Part shown: positions 8,851-18,408 of the stretch, piece after piece
Position numbering within the stretch: position 1 is the first letter of the stretch
Layout: each line of letters starts with the position of its first letter
Origin: Marinilabiliaceae bacterium JC040
GTDB taxonomy: Bacteria; Bacteroidota; Bacteroidia; Bacteroidales; Marinifilaceae
Direction: 5' to 3'
Length of the DNA stretch: 64,000 bases
NCBI GenBank assembly: GCA_022496785.1
Contig: SNAP01000002.1
Coordinates: 62,001-126,000 of the forward strand
Translations under genes and position numbers: made by a program
The notes under the pieces: model-generated
The model's database searches: none
Seen by the model: the letters and a program-made list of their open reading frames with translations, nothing else
Told to the model about the DNA's origin: nothing

Positions 8851-10155
8851 TCATTTAATCCATTCGTTAATTTTTTTCATTATTTCTTTTCTATCTTTTT
8901 CATTAAAACTAGATATTCTAGTACCGTGATGCCCATTAGCTAAAACATATTTAGCACATTTGTTATTTCCATTTAGAACAACACTTGTAGAACCCCAAGT
9001 ATCTAATCCTCCAACAATAAACAACATCTTCTCTGCATCTGTTTGAATCCAATTATAAATCTTCTTCATCTCACTACCATCAAATTTAACATTCTCAAAT
9101 CCCTTAGGAAGAGTATGCTCAAAACATATATCCTTTTCGTCTTTTAAATACTTTTTAAAAGGAGCAATTTTATAATCATAGATACCCATTTCAATCATTG
9201 CAGCCCAAAAATATGGACGTTGAAATTCAATTTTAGAATCTTCAAAGAATCCAGGATCACCATTTTTTACTAAATGCATAAAAATTGCTTTTATATCTTT
9301 CTTATCCTTTGGTATATCATTCATTTTAACATTTCCCCATTGCCAGTAAGCAAAAGGATACTCTAAAATTGATAATTCTAAAGCTCTTTTATTAGATCCT
9401 ACATCATTAAAAGAGTAATTATTTTTCTTACAATACTCCTTCATCATAGGTAACATCTTACTAATATTCTCAAAACAAAGAATTTGAAAATCATAAATAG
9501 CCTTTCTCTCCTCTTTAGAACCTACAGTATCAAGAAATTTCTGTATACGAGGATCTACTCTTGAAAGATTTAGAGGAGCCACATAAGGTACAGAAGCATC
9601 AACATCATTTGGATAATAATATCTATGAATGATTGTTGTTTGACCTCCTTTAGAAATACCTGTAGTAATCCATTTACTTTTAGAATAGATTTTCTTTATA
9701 GCCTGAATTATAACGTGTTGATCGTAAGCAGCATTTTTAATTGTAAGATCCTTCCAAGGAATAAGACCACCTTTAGGTTTAGAATCCTTAAAAAATCTAT
9801 GCTCTATAGTTAGTTGATTAGCATTTAGCAATCTACTCAATTCTCCTTGTCGTGAAGTCCAAATATTATAACCTTGAATTTCAACAATCATAGGTTTATT
9901 AAGATCTATATGACCTAAAAGGACTCTTTGCTTAAAGAAACCTTTAGAAAGATCATTATGATCTATCGCTTGTTTAAAATAAATTTCATAATAATTCTTA
10001 TAAGGTTTCACTTCCATTTTCTTAACAGAAACAACACCTGGGATATCTTTAAGCTCACTAAATAAATCAATATTAGATTTATTAGGCTCTTTTATATAAA
10101 AAAATGTAGCTATTGAAATTAAAACTACGGAAAGTAATATTATTATTTTCTTCAT
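8851..10155 (-). CDS. S37-type (PS-10) tripeptidyl-aminopeptidase-like serine peptidase
   Basis: This 434-residue protein has an N-terminal membrane anchor or signal (residues 3-21). It is an alpha/beta hydrolase with the nucleophile elbow GISKGG (Ser168), a downstream Asp in GGLDTWGST and a C-terminal His in ANGHHGTR, giving a plausible catalytic triad. The spacing and the motifs RFFKDSKP and KNAAYDQH resemble the S37/PS-10 aminopeptidases common in gut Bacteroidales. It probably releases short peptides from the N-terminus of substrates in the periplasm. It is transcribed alone, with no promoter element that I can assign. Confidence 0.8.
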   Translation of the reverse strand: MKKIIILLSVVLISIATFFYIKEPNKSNIDLFSELKDIPGVVSVKKMEVKPYKNYYEIYFKQAIDHNDLSKGFFKQRVLLGHIDLNKPMIVEIQGYNIWTSRQGELSRLLNANQLTIEHRFFKDSKPKGGLIPWKDLTIKNAAYDQHVIIQAIKKIYSKSKWITTGISKGGQTTIIHRYYYPNDVDASVPYVAPLNLSRVDPRIQKFLDTVGSKEERKAIYDFQILCFENISKMLPMMKEYCKKNNYSFNDVGSNKRALELSILEYPFAYWQWGNVKMNDIPKDKKDIKAIFMHLVKNGDPGFFEDSKIEFQRPYFWAAMIEMGIYDYKIAPFKKYLKDEKDICFEHTLPKGFENVKFDGSEMKKIYNWIQTDAEKMLFIVGGLDTWGSTSVVLNGNNKCAKYVLANGHHGTRISSFNEKDRKEIMKKINEWIK

Positions 10156-10429
10156 ATCAATATTTTGTAATTCTACTTGTCATTATTAAACTTTTTAAAA
10201 CTATAAACAATTCTTTACACTAACATATCCAACATTCGAATAAGCCGATATAAGAATTTTTATATAATTTGAGTATAATAATTGAACAACTAGCCATTTC
10301 CTTTAGATTTCTTCGATCAAAAGTATAAAATAAAGACTAATTAAGAAAATTTTAACAAAGAAAGTTTAACATTACTTTAAGATAAAATCAAAAAACGTTA
10401 AATACTACAATAATAATTTGAAGAAAAAA

Positions 10430-11746
10430 CTAAATATTAAATTTAAGTTCAAGAACATTTCTTGTAGAATTAGTAATTTTAGAATTATCATCACCTCTAT
10501 ATCCAACAATCCATATTATTCTATCCCCTGAACACACAAGCCAACAATCTTCCTTATCTTTTAAACTAAATTTATTATCAGCAAAAAAATCACTCAACTT
10601 CTTTTTTCTACCCTTCATACCAAAAGGAAAAAAATAATCTCCTTGTTTCCATTTTCTCAACTTTAAAGGCATTGTCACTTTCTCTGCATCGAAACAAGCA
10701 ATATTTTTATCTCTTTTAATAGAATAATCATCAGCTTTAAATAATTTAACGCTTATATTAACCGGAATATCAATACTTGAATCAAATATGTACTCCTTAT
10801 TAGATAAATCAGATAATTTATAAAGTATTAAAGAATCTCTATCCTTTACTAATCTATGAGATTTAGAATCGAAATACTTACCAGACAAACTATCTAAAGA
10901 ACTAATTATTTCGTCAACTAAAAGATTATTAAAGCCGTATCTTTTTAACAATTCATAAAGAACAGTGTTTTTGGCATTCGTGTTTTTTAATTTTTCAATA
11001 GAAATCAAAATTCTATCAGCACTATAAGATGTAATATCATTAAGAACCTCCTGTACTCTTTCGTTAAAAAGAACCTCTATTTCACTAAATCTTTTTGTAT
11101 TTTCATACATAGTCCTTTTGAAAGAAGGGTTAATTTTTTCAAACTCTGGTATAATATTAAGTCTTATTTTATTTCGAGTATAATCAGTTTCAAAATTCGA
11201 AGAGTCATCACAGAAATCAATATTTCTACTCTTTAGGTACTTTAAAATATCATCTTTAGAATAATCAAGAAGAGGTCTAACAACTTTATCATTTATTTGA
11301 GAGATTCCTTTAAGCCCCTTAATACCAGTACCTCTTATAAGATTTATTAAAGCAGTTTCCACAACATCCCCCATATGGTGAGCTACCAAAATATACTCAC
11401 ACTTATGTTCTATCAAAAGTTCATTAAACCAATTATATCTTAAATCTCTAGCAGCCATTTCAATAGAACAATTATTAACTTCAGAATAATTTATAGTATC
11501 AAAAGAAACTACATAAATAGGTTTTTTATACTTTTTAGCTAAATCTCTAACATACATTTCATCTCTTAAAGACTCTTCACCTCTTAAATTAAAATTACAA
11601 TGTGCAATAATAAAATCATATCCTAAAGAAGCACAAACATCAAGTAAAGCTACAGAATCAGCACCTCCGCTTATAGCCAATAGGTACTTTTTATTAGAAT
11701 CACCAACAATACTTTTAAGTTTTAAATCAATATCCTTTACATCCAT
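10430..11746 (-). CDS. tilS: tRNA(Ile)-lysidine synthetase TilS
   Basis: TilS converts C34 of tRNA-Ile(CAU) to lysidine so that it reads AUA, an essential step. The 438-residue protein has the PP-loop SGGADS (Ser26-Ser31), NFNLRGEES, AHHMGD with a DVVET helix, RPLLD, and the tRNA-contact segment DDSSNFETDYTRNKIR. The C-terminal TilS domain with LRKWKQGDYFFPFGMKGRKK is present. It appears intact and of normal length. A TATCTTTG element ends only five bases before the start codon, which suggests a very short or absent leader. Confidence 0.97.
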   Translation of the reverse strand: MDVKDIDLKLKSIVGDSNKKYLLAISGGADSVALLDVCASLGYDFIIAHCNFNLRGEESLRDEMYVRDLAKKYKKPIYVVSFDTINYSEVNNCSIEMAARDLRYNWFNELLIEHKCEYILVAHHMGDVVETALINLIRGTGIKGLKGISQINDKVVRPLLDYSKDDILKYLKSRNIDFCDDSSNFETDYTRNKIRLNIIPEFEKINPSFKRTMYENTKRFSEIEVLFNERVQEVLNDITSYSADRILISIEKLKNTNAKNTVLYELLKRYGFNNLLVDEIISSLDSLSGKYFDSKSHRLVKDRDSLILYKLSDLSNKEYIFDSSIDIPVNISVKLFKADDYSIKRDKNIACFDAEKVTMPLKLRKWKQGDYFFPFGMKGRKKKLSDFFADNKFSLKDKEDCWLVCSGDRIIWIVGYRGDDNSKITNSTRNVLELKFNI

Positions 11747-11750
11747 AAAA

Positions 11751-11758
11751 CAAAGATA
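11751..11758 (-). promoter_or_regulatory. -7 promoter element for tilS
   Basis: The minus strand reads TATCTTTG, an exact TAnnTTTG. It sits so close to the tilS ATG that the transcript would start at or beside the start codon. Confidence 0.45.
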
Positions 11759-11834
11759 TAAATTACTTCTAACTTAAAAATCATATTAAAGGGAATAAAA
11801 ACAAGATAATTATTAACATTTATTAAGCTTTCCC

Positions 11835-11865
11835 TTTGTAGAAGGGTCTAAAATACGTATTTTTA
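11835..11865 (+). promoter_or_regulatory. Promoter of the membrane pyrophosphatase gene
   Basis: TTTG (11835-11838), a 19-base spacer and TATTTTTA (11858-11865) give the standard Bacteroidota promoter spacing with one mismatch in the -7 box. The start codon is 35 bases downstream of the element. Confidence 0.6.
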
Positions 11866-11900
11866 CGTATCAGAAATTATAAACCAAATTATTAATAACG

Positions 11901-14195
11901 ATGAATTACATTCTAATTTTTATCCCAGTAGCATCATTACTTGCACTAGGATTTGCTTGGTTTTTCTTTAAATCATTAATGAAAAACTCAGAAGGTACGC
12001 CAAGAATGATAGAAATTGCTCAATACGTAAGAGATGGAGCTATGGCATATCTAAAACGTCAATATAACGTAGTAGCAAAAGTATTTGCTGTATTATTCAT
12101 ACTACTAGCTATAATGGCATATTTAAAAGTACAAAATCCATTTGTACCAATAGCATTCCTAACAGGAGGATTTTTCTCTGGACTTTGTGGATTCTTAGGA
12201 ATGAAAACAGCTACATTTGCATCTGCTAGAACAGCACATGGAGCTTCAAAATCATTAAATAAAGGATTACAAATAGCATTTCGTTCAGGAGCTGTAATGG
12301 GTTTAGTAGTAGTAGGATTTGCTCTATTAGACATCATAATATGGTATCTATTTTTAGATAAAGTAATCTTCACTCCAGAACATATGGCAAATGGCCTTAG
12401 TTTTCTAGGACTTGACTTTGTACATTCAAACACAACAGCATCTCAAAAACTTATAGAAATCACAACAACCATGTTAACATTTGGAATGGGAGCATCAACA
12501 CAAGCTCTATTTGCACGTGTTGGAGGAGGAATCTATACAAAAGCAGCAGATGTTGGAGCCGATTTAGTCGGAAAAGTAGAAGCTGGAATACCTGAAGATG
12601 ACCCAAGAAATCCAGCAACAATTGCAGATAATGTTGGAGATAATGTAGGAGACGTAGCAGGAATGGGAGCCGATTTGTATGAATCATATGCAGGTTCAAT
12701 TCTAGCAACAGCAGCCTTAGGAGCAGCACTACCAGCAGTATGTACATCTTCTTTAGGGATAAGTACAGAAAAAGCAGTAATTGCACCAATGCTAGTAGCA
12801 GCAATAGGAATTATACTATCTATAATAGGTATCTTCTTAGTAAGAACAAAAGAAGGAGCAACACAAAAGAATCTATTAAAAGCTTTATTTGTTGGAACAT
12901 TTGGTTCATCATTATTAATATTAATAGCTTTAGTCGCTTTAGCATACTTTGGATGGATTACATGGGGAGTATTTGGAGCAGTAGTAATAGGACTAGCTGC
13001 AGGAGTAATAATTGGTCAAGCTACAGAATATTACACATCCGACGAATATAAACCAACAAAAGGTATTGCAGAACAAACTCAACAAGGTCACGCTACAACT
13101 ATCATAGAAGGTATTGCAGTCGGAATGCATTCAACATGGATACCAGTAGTAACTATCGTTTTAGGAATTATTGGTTCTTTCTTAGCAGCTGGAGGTAATC
13201 AACACTTTGGAATGGGAGTATATGGAATAGGATTTGCAGCAGTAGGAATGTTATCAACATTAGGAATCACTTTAGCAACAGATGCATTTGGACCTATAGC
13301 AGATAATGCAGGAGGAAACGCAGAAATGGCAGAACTAGATTCAGTAGTAAGGGAAAGAACTGATGCATTAGATATGCTAGGAAATACAACAGCAGCAACA
13401 GGAAAAGGTTTTGCTATTGGTTCTGCAGCACTTACAGCTATGGCTTTAATTTCAGCATATATGGAAGAAGTAAGACTATGGTTTGGAAGAATTGCAAATG
13501 AAGGTGAAGGTTTCGTAAGTCATGGTAAATATGTTTTCTACCAAGATGTAATGCCAGCAGTAGAAGAAGGAATTAAAGCTTTAAAAATATCAACAGCCTC
13601 TGTAAAAGATATAGCATCAGCATACGATCTATCACTATTCAATCCATTATTCTTAGGAGGTTTATTCTTAGGAGCAATGATGGCATTCTTATTCTCTGCA
13701 ATGACAATGAAAGCAGTGGGACGAGCAGCATCAAAAATGGTAGAAGAAGTTAGACGTCAATTCCGTGAGATTCCTGGAATATTACAAGGGAAAGCAGTAC
13801 CTGAATATGCAAAATGCGTTGAAATCTCTACTAAAGGAGCACAAAAAGAGATGTTATTACCATCCTTAGTTGCAATAATTGTACCAGTACTTGTTGGTGT
13901 TACAATGGGAGTTGCTGGAGTAATTGGATTATTAGCAGGAGGATTAACATCTGGATTCACTTTAGCAGTATTTATGAACAACTCAGGAGGAGCTTGGGAT
14001 AATGCTAAGAAATTCATAGAAAAAGGTAATTATGGTGGAAAAGGAAGTGATTCTCATGCAGCAGCTGTAACAGGAGATACTGTAGGAGACCCTTTCAAAG
14101 ACACATCTGGTCCTTCATTAAATATACTTATTAAATTAATGACTATGGTATCAGTTGTAATGGCAGGTTTAACTGTAACAATCAGTTTAATGTAA
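11901..14195 (+). CDS. hppA: Ion-translocating membrane pyrophosphatase, K+-dependent type
   Basis: This 764-residue polytopic protein couples pyrophosphate hydrolysis to Na+ or H+ transport across the inner membrane. The substrate site is intact: [19 protein letters not shown] and [16 protein letters not shown] in the first half, [16 protein letters not shown] in the middle and [16 protein letters not shown] at the end. [10 protein letters not shown] carries Ala where K+-independent enzymes have Lys, so it should need K+; most K+-dependent bacterial forms pump Na+. It has its own promoter and a strong terminator, so it is monocistronic. Confidence 0.96.
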   Translation: MNYILIFIPVASLLALGFAWFFFKSLMKNSEGTPRMIEIAQYVRDGAMAYLKRQYNVVAKVFAVLFILLAIMAYLKVQNPFVPIAFLTGGFFSGLCGFLGMKTATFASARTAHGASKSLNKGLQIAFRSGAVMGLVVVGFALLDIIIWYLFLDKVIFTPEHMANGLSFLGLDFVHSNTTASQKLIEITTTMLTFGMGASTQALFARVGGGIYTKAADVGADLVGKVEAGIPEDDPRNPATIADNVGDNVGDVAGMGADLYESYAGSILATAALGAALPAVCTSSLGISTEKAVIAPMLVAAIGIILSIIGIFLVRTKEGATQKNLLKALFVGTFGSSLLILIALVALAYFGWITWGVFGAVVIGLAAGVIIGQATEYYTSDEYKPTKGIAEQTQQGHATTIIEGIAVGMHSTWIPVVTIVLGIIGSFLAAGGNQHFGMGVYGIGFAAVGMLSTLGITLATDAFGPIADNAGGNAEMAELDSVVRERTDALDMLGNTTAATGKGFAIGSAALTAMALISAYMEEVRLWFGRIANEGEGFVSHGKYVFYQDVMPAVEEGIKALKISTASVKDIASAYDLSLFNPLFLGGLFLGAMMAFLFSAMTMKAVGRAASKMVEEVRRQFREIPGILQGKAVPEYAKCVEISTKGAQKEMLLPSLVAIIVPVLVGVTMGVAGVIGLLAGGLTSGFTLAVFMNNSGGAWDNAKKFIEKGNYGGKGSDSHAAAVTGDTVGDPFKDTSGPSLNILIKLMTMVSVVMAGLTVTISLM

Positions 14196-14217
14196 TCTGA
14201 TTAAATATATCGTTTTT

Positions 14218-14250
14218 AAGGGGGAATCTAAAAAGACTCCCCCTTATTTT
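14218..14250 (+). terminator. Rho-independent terminator after hppA
   Basis: AAGGGGGA pairs with TCCCCCTT around a 12-base loop and is followed by ATTTT. It lies between convergent genes and may also serve the minus-strand small gene. Confidence 0.85.
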
Positions 14251-14270
14251 ATATCCAAGATTAAATCTTT

Positions 14271-14471
14271 TTATTTATTCAATTTAAAACCAAATTTAAT
14301 TTTAACTAAAATATATAAAACTGCTAATGAAAATACAGTAAAAGGTAAATGAATTTCTACCATATTCTCAATCATATCCCATCCTATAAGTTGAGTAATT
14401 ACAACATATCCCCAAACTATTCCAATTACAGCAATTAGTGATGCAATCTTTAACAAACAAAAATTCTTCAT
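14271..14471 (-). CDS. Small hypothetical membrane protein
   Basis: This 66-residue protein consists mainly of two predicted membrane helices (about residues 8-28 and 41-60) and ends in a basic tail (KIKFGFKLNK). I do not recognise a family. The ATG lies 36 bases downstream of the M1-like lipoprotein gene, and both may form one transcript. Confidence 0.55.
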   Translation of the reverse strand: MKNFCLLKIASLIAVIGIVWGYVVITQLIGWDMIENMVEIHLPFTVFSLAVLYILVKIKFGFKLNK

Positions 14472-14506
14472 AATAATATTTTTTGGTTAATAATTAATCT
14501 TATACA

Positions 14507-15838
14507 TTAAATCATTTTTCTATACTTAGTAGCTTCCTCACCTATATTCTTTTCTAAATAATCTAGAAATTCTTTAGTATGAGCTACTTTATTAACTTTA
14601 GATCTCAAGAAACTATATATACAATTATTCAAAGTATCATATCCCACTTTTCTAGCTAATTTATCCAATAGGTAAACTTCCTTATACATTATAATACTAT
14701 GAGTTGAAAACTTGTATTCTTTTACATCTAAAATAGATTTATCATGATTCTTACTTATTGATTTCTTATATAGTTTCATATATCTTTGTATTTCCTGATC
14801 ATATAACTTCTTCCCTTTTACCCTACGCATAAATTGCATAGTAAGATATTCATTTAAAGATTCAGAAAACAAAAACCTTTTAGTAGAATTATAATCAGGT
14901 TTAACAATATGCCCAACCCAGGTGTGAATTAATTCATGAAATGGAACAAAACTTTCTAAACTTGATGAAAACACCAACGATGCATTACCTATAGATGTAT
15001 TGCCACTCCAATTTGTCTCAAGAAGAGTATATTTTTTATAAGGGAATGGATATATATTGTCAGAAAAATATTTTATACAATCTCCTAAAAGAGTACATAA
15101 AAGATCAGCTCTTTCATCACTCATTTTACTTAATGAATAAAAATGAATATCCAATTGATTAATTTTTTTAGAAAATATCTTAAAATACTTATCTTTTGTA
15201 AATATATAATCTACTTTAGATACAGGAATTATATTATCATTAGAAATTAAACATCCACCTTTACATTTATGAATAAGACTAGAATAAAGTCCATAATTCT
15301 TATTTAGTGTTTCCTTTAAAGTAGAATTAAATATAACTGTAGGATCTTCTACAAATATAGGAATATATCCTTCTATAACGGATCTAAGTAAATAACTTGA
15401 ATTATTTTTATCTAAACTAGCTCCGAAACAAATATTAAGACCATATGAAAAAAGTAATGAATTATTATCATGAGTTAAACCTTTAGTTGAAACATAAAGC
15501 TTACTATCTCCTTGTATACTATCACTTATAACAGAATAACTAATTTTCTTACCATTACTAGATTGAATTTTAAGATTTCTAATTGTTATATTAGGAATCT
15601 TTCCAAAATTAAATTTTAAAGTATCAAGTTTTAATTTTTCTTCATTCAACTTAATCTTGACCTTCATATTAAACATTGAAGAATCACTAATAAGAGTACA
15701 TTCATCAATATTTACATCATACTGAATTTTACCATTATTTGTATTCTTTGAACCACAACTACTCAGTAGAGTTAATACTATTGAGGATAAAATGATTGTT
15801 AAAAAACTAAGATTGATTTTTTTTCTAAAATTACACAT
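14507..15838 (-). CDS. M1-like gluzincin metallopeptidase lipoprotein
   Basis: The protein has 443 residues with a lipoprotein signal ending LSSC (Cys28), so it should be envelope-anchored. The zinc motif HELIH (His301, Glu302, His305) is followed by TWVGH and then by FLFSESLNEY, where Glu326 would be the third ligand. This layout matches the catalytic domain of M1 (aminopeptidase N-like) enzymes, though the spacing to Glu is two residues longer than the classic HExxH-x18-E. The N-terminal half is beta-rich, as in M1 proteins. No GAMEN-type exopeptidase motif was seen, so substrate preference is open. Confidence 0.7.
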   Translation of the reverse strand: MCNFRKKINLSFLTIILSSIVLTLLSSCGSKNTNNGKIQYDVNIDECTLISDSSMFNMKVKIKLNEEKLKLDTLKFNFGKIPNITIRNLKIQSSNGKKISYSVISDSIQGDSKLYVSTKGLTHDNNSLLFSYGLNICFGASLDKNNSSYLLRSVIEGYIPIFVEDPTVIFNSTLKETLNKNYGLYSSLIHKCKGGCLISNDNIIPVSKVDYIFTKDKYFKIFSKKINQLDIHFYSLSKMSDERADLLCTLLGDCIKYFSDNIYPFPYKKYTLLETNWSGNTSIGNASLVFSSSLESFVPFHELIHTWVGHIVKPDYNSTKRFLFSESLNEYLTMQFMRRVKGKKLYDQEIQRYMKLYKKSISKNHDKSILDVKEYKFSTHSIIMYKEVYLLDKLARKVGYDTLNNCIYSFLRSKVNKVAHTKEFLDYLEKNIGEEATKYRKMI

Positions 15839-15952
15839 TTATTTATTATTTTATATTTAGCCATTATTTATATGTCAAACATACATTACAACAAGCAGAA
15901 TACAAAATATTTTTTGTTATATAACTTTAATATTAAAACTATTTAACATTAT

Positions 15953-16139
15953 ACTACTTTTCTATCATATCCATAATTGAAACATCATCAATAAAAACGT
16001 CCTTTACAAGTCCTTTCCCATTTTTTATAGATACCAGAGCATATACTTTTTTACTAGAATCTTTTATGCTTTTTTTATAAATATTCTTAATTTCATCTGC
16101 ATATACTTCTTTAAAATAAAACCTATTGAAGGGTAGCAT
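15953..16139 (-). repeat. 187-bp near-identical repeat (partner at 17862-18048)
   Basis: By-eye alignment gives 5 mismatches over 187 bases with the 3' end of the second GDYXXLXY gene, while the 5' parts of the two genes are much more diverged. It encodes the shared C-terminus from KEVYADEI to the stop. Confidence 0.85.
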
Positions 16140-16505
16140 AAAAGAAACTATATGCGATTTATAATCTGATCTAACATATTTAACATCAACATAATCCTTT
16201 AACTCTATAGGTTTATCTTTTGATATTGAAGAAACATGAGCAAAACCATCTGAGTTTTGTTTTACACACACAAAAATATTATCAATCATATAAAATTTTT
16301 CATATGATTTAATTTTCGTTTTCAGATCTAAACTAATATAATTTTTACCACATAATACTGGTAGTCGAGAATTTCTAATTCTGAATTTAAATTCAGAACC
16401 ATTATTTAAAATATCTTCTTCATTATATATAATCGGAAAAATAACTATTAATTGATATATAACAGCAAATATAAAAGTAAACGATAATATTATTTTCTTA
16501 TTCAT
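15954..16505 (-). CDS. GDYXXLXY-family membrane-anchored protein (copy 1)
   Basis: The 183-residue protein has one N-terminal anchor (residues 4-24). GKNYISLDL resembles the degenerate family motif, and the C-terminal strand VYALVSIKNGKGLVKDVFIDD is split here as VYALVSIKNG plus KGLVKDVFIDD, typical of the GDYXXLXY group. Function is unknown. The ATG overlaps the stop of the DUF2157 gene by eight bases (ATGAATAA), so translation is coupled. The last 187 bases of the locus are about 97% identical to copy 2, far more than the rest of the gene, which suggests gene conversion. Confidence 0.72.
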   Translation of the reverse strand: MNKKIILSFTFIFAVIYQLIVIFPIIYNEEDILNNGSEFKFRIRNSRLPVLCGKNYISLDLKTKIKSYEKFYMIDNIFVCVKQNSDGFAHVSSISKDKPIELKDYVDVKYVRSDYKSHIVSFMLPFNRFYFKEVYADEIKNIYKKSIKDSSKKVYALVSIKNGKGLVKDVFIDDVSIMDMIEK

Positions 16506-17787
16506 TATATCTGATCTTTTTTATTATAAAATAATTAGTAACTAAAGTTATCAATCCAAAACTTAAGAAAGTTATTCCCTTAATTATAGGATCAATATCA
16601 TAATCTAATAGACATACTAATATTAAAATGAGAATACAAATTAGCCCAAAATTCATTTTTGTAATATTATTTTTTATAAATCCATCCCTAATTTTAATTA
16701 GTGAATACGCTAATATTAAAATATTTGTACATACGATAAAAATATTACTACTTAATTCTATCAATATAAGACAAATTACAGCTAAAGATAAATAATGTAA
16801 CAAATTAATATCCTGAATCTTTTTCTTTATAAATTCTCTAATAAATAAAAAGATAAAAATTGAAAAAAATAATATTGTATAATAAAAATCAGATCGTGAA
16901 ATTAATTCTGAAAACTTAAAATCGTAAATATTAAGCTTTTCTACTGAGTCTTTACAAGTGAACATAAATACGACAATTAGAGTATTTATACACCCAATTA
17001 TCTTATATGAATTATTAAAAATCTTATTACTTTTAAAATAAGAAGAATCTCCTATATATGTAAATATAGAATATAAAGATAAATTTAAAATAATAAACAT
17101 AAATGAGCTGTTACTAAACATTAAGATGGCAAAAAATACCAAAGCAAATGTAATTACCCAATGATGTATTTTTAAAAATACATCATTAGTTCTTTTCTTA
17201 CATAAAAGATAGTAATTAGGCAAAATAGCAAGCAATAATACACTATAAATTATTTCATTTCTAAATGAAGATAAAATAAATAAATTAGAATAATCAAAAG
17301 GAAATGATACAATAAACAAATAAATTAAAGACGCTGCTAATGATTTTAAAATATACACAAATGGTAAACTAGCAATAGCACATAAAATAGATATATTACT
17401 AAAATCATAAGAAAGATGATATAAATTAGAGATTAGAGAGATTAGATATCCAAAAGCAAAGAAAATAAAAACACCAACACTTTCTTTCCAAATAATACTA
17501 TCATTTTTTATAAACAATGTATAAGCACACAAAACATATGCTATTATTAATGGAATAAAAGCAATAATTAGCTGTAACATTTTTGAAAATCTATCCAAAT
17601 TAATAGAACTAATAGTTATCAATCCTGAACCTATTAATATTGTTCCAAGTAGACTAAAAATTAACATCAAACTATTAAATTTCTTAAATTCTTTTGTATT
17701 TATTTTTTCATCCTTAAAGGTAGACTTACTTGTTTTGACATCTTTAGGCTTAATTTTATCATACTTTAATAATTCTGATACATTCAT
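16498..17787 (-). CDS. DUF2157-family multi-pass membrane protein (copy 1)
   Basis: The 429-residue protein has a charged N-terminal segment of about 40 residues, then many hydrophobic helices. The block GLITISSIN...ISSLY-like order, with IIWKESVGVFIFFAFGYLIS and LISNLYHLS following it, is the DUF2157 pattern (helix, WRE/WKE, long helix, then IYHL). Its function is not known. It is translated into the overlapping GDYXXLXY gene, and the same pair recurs twice more in the window. A paralog, not a broken gene: the frame is intact. Confidence 0.72.
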   Translation of the reverse strand: MNVSELLKYDKIKPKDVKTSKSTFKDEKINTKEFKKFNSLMLIFSLLGTILIGSGLITISSINLDRFSKMLQLIIAFIPLIIAYVLCAYTLFIKNDSIIWKESVGVFIFFAFGYLISLISNLYHLSYDFSNISILCAIASLPFVYILKSLAASLIYLFIVSFPFDYSNLFILSSFRNEIIYSVLLLAILPNYYLLCKKRTNDVFLKIHHWVITFALVFFAILMFSNSSFMFIILNLSLYSIFTYIGDSSYFKSNKIFNNSYKIIGCINTLIVVFMFTCKDSVEKLNIYDFKFSELISRSDFYYTILFFSIFIFLFIREFIKKKIQDINLLHYLSLAVICLILIELSSNIFIVCTNILILAYSLIKIRDGFIKNNITKMNFGLICILILILVCLLDYDIDPIIKGITFLSFGLITLVTNYFIIKKIRYNE

Positions 17788-17861
17788 AATAATTTTCTAA
17801 TCTTTAGTATGTAATAACTATAGTTTTAATATTTAACTTATTTATATAACACAACTGAATA

Positions 17862-18048
17862 ACTACTTTTCTATCATATCCATAATTGAAACATCATCAA
17901 TAAAAACGTCCTTTACAAGTCCTTTACCATTTTTTATAGATACCAGAGCATATACTTTTTTACTAGAATCTTTTATGCTTTTTTTATAAATATTCTTAAT
18001 TTCATCGGCATATACTTCTTTAAAATAAAATATATTGAAAGGTAGCAT
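17862..18048 (-). repeat. 187-bp near-identical repeat (partner at 15953-16139)
   Basis: This is the second copy of the gene-converted 3' segment described for copy 1. Confidence 0.85.
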
Positions 18049-18408
18049 ATAATTAGTTGTACCATATCTACTATGAAACGATATAGCTTTTACATAATCA
18101 CTAGTATCTACAGGTCTTTCTTTTGATATTGAAGTAATACTAGCAAAACCATCACTATTTTTTTTTATACTCACAAAAAGATTATCAAATATCTGAATTT
18201 TTTCATCAGATATAAATTCTTCTTTTAAATTTAAACAAATGTAATTTCTACCGTCTAAATTAGAAGGTTTAAATTTAGTAATCATAAATTTAAATTCAGA
18301 ACCATTATTAATAATATCTTCTTTATCATATATAAATGAAAATAAGAGTAATAATTGAAATAAAACAGCAAACACGAAAGAAAACCTTATTAATATTTTT
18401 TTATTCAT
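17863..18408 (-). CDS. GDYXXLXY-family membrane-anchored protein (copy 2)
   Basis: The 181-residue protein has a single N-terminal anchor and the motif GRNYICLNL in place of GDYxxLxY. The ATG at 18408 is chosen because it aligns with MNKK in the other two copies and recreates the same eight-base ATGAATAA overlap with its DUF2157 partner; a TTG 18 bases upstream is less likely. The C-terminal 60 residues are almost identical to copy 1. Function is unknown. Confidence 0.72.
   Translation of the reverse strand: MNKKILIRFSFVFAVLFQLLLLFSFIYDKEDIINNGSEFKFMITKFKPSNLDGRNYICLNLKEEFISDEKIQIFDNLFVSIKKNSDGFASITSISKERPVDTSDYVKAISFHSRYGTTNYMLPFNIFYFKEVYADEIKNIYKKSIKDSSKKVYALVSIKNGKGLVKDVFIDDVSIMDMIEK

Noticed and set aside
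12059-13051. Several long open frames across the pyrophosphatase gene on both strands
   Set aside because: They are shadows of the hppA reading frame, with low-complexity or leucine-rich translation and no start context.
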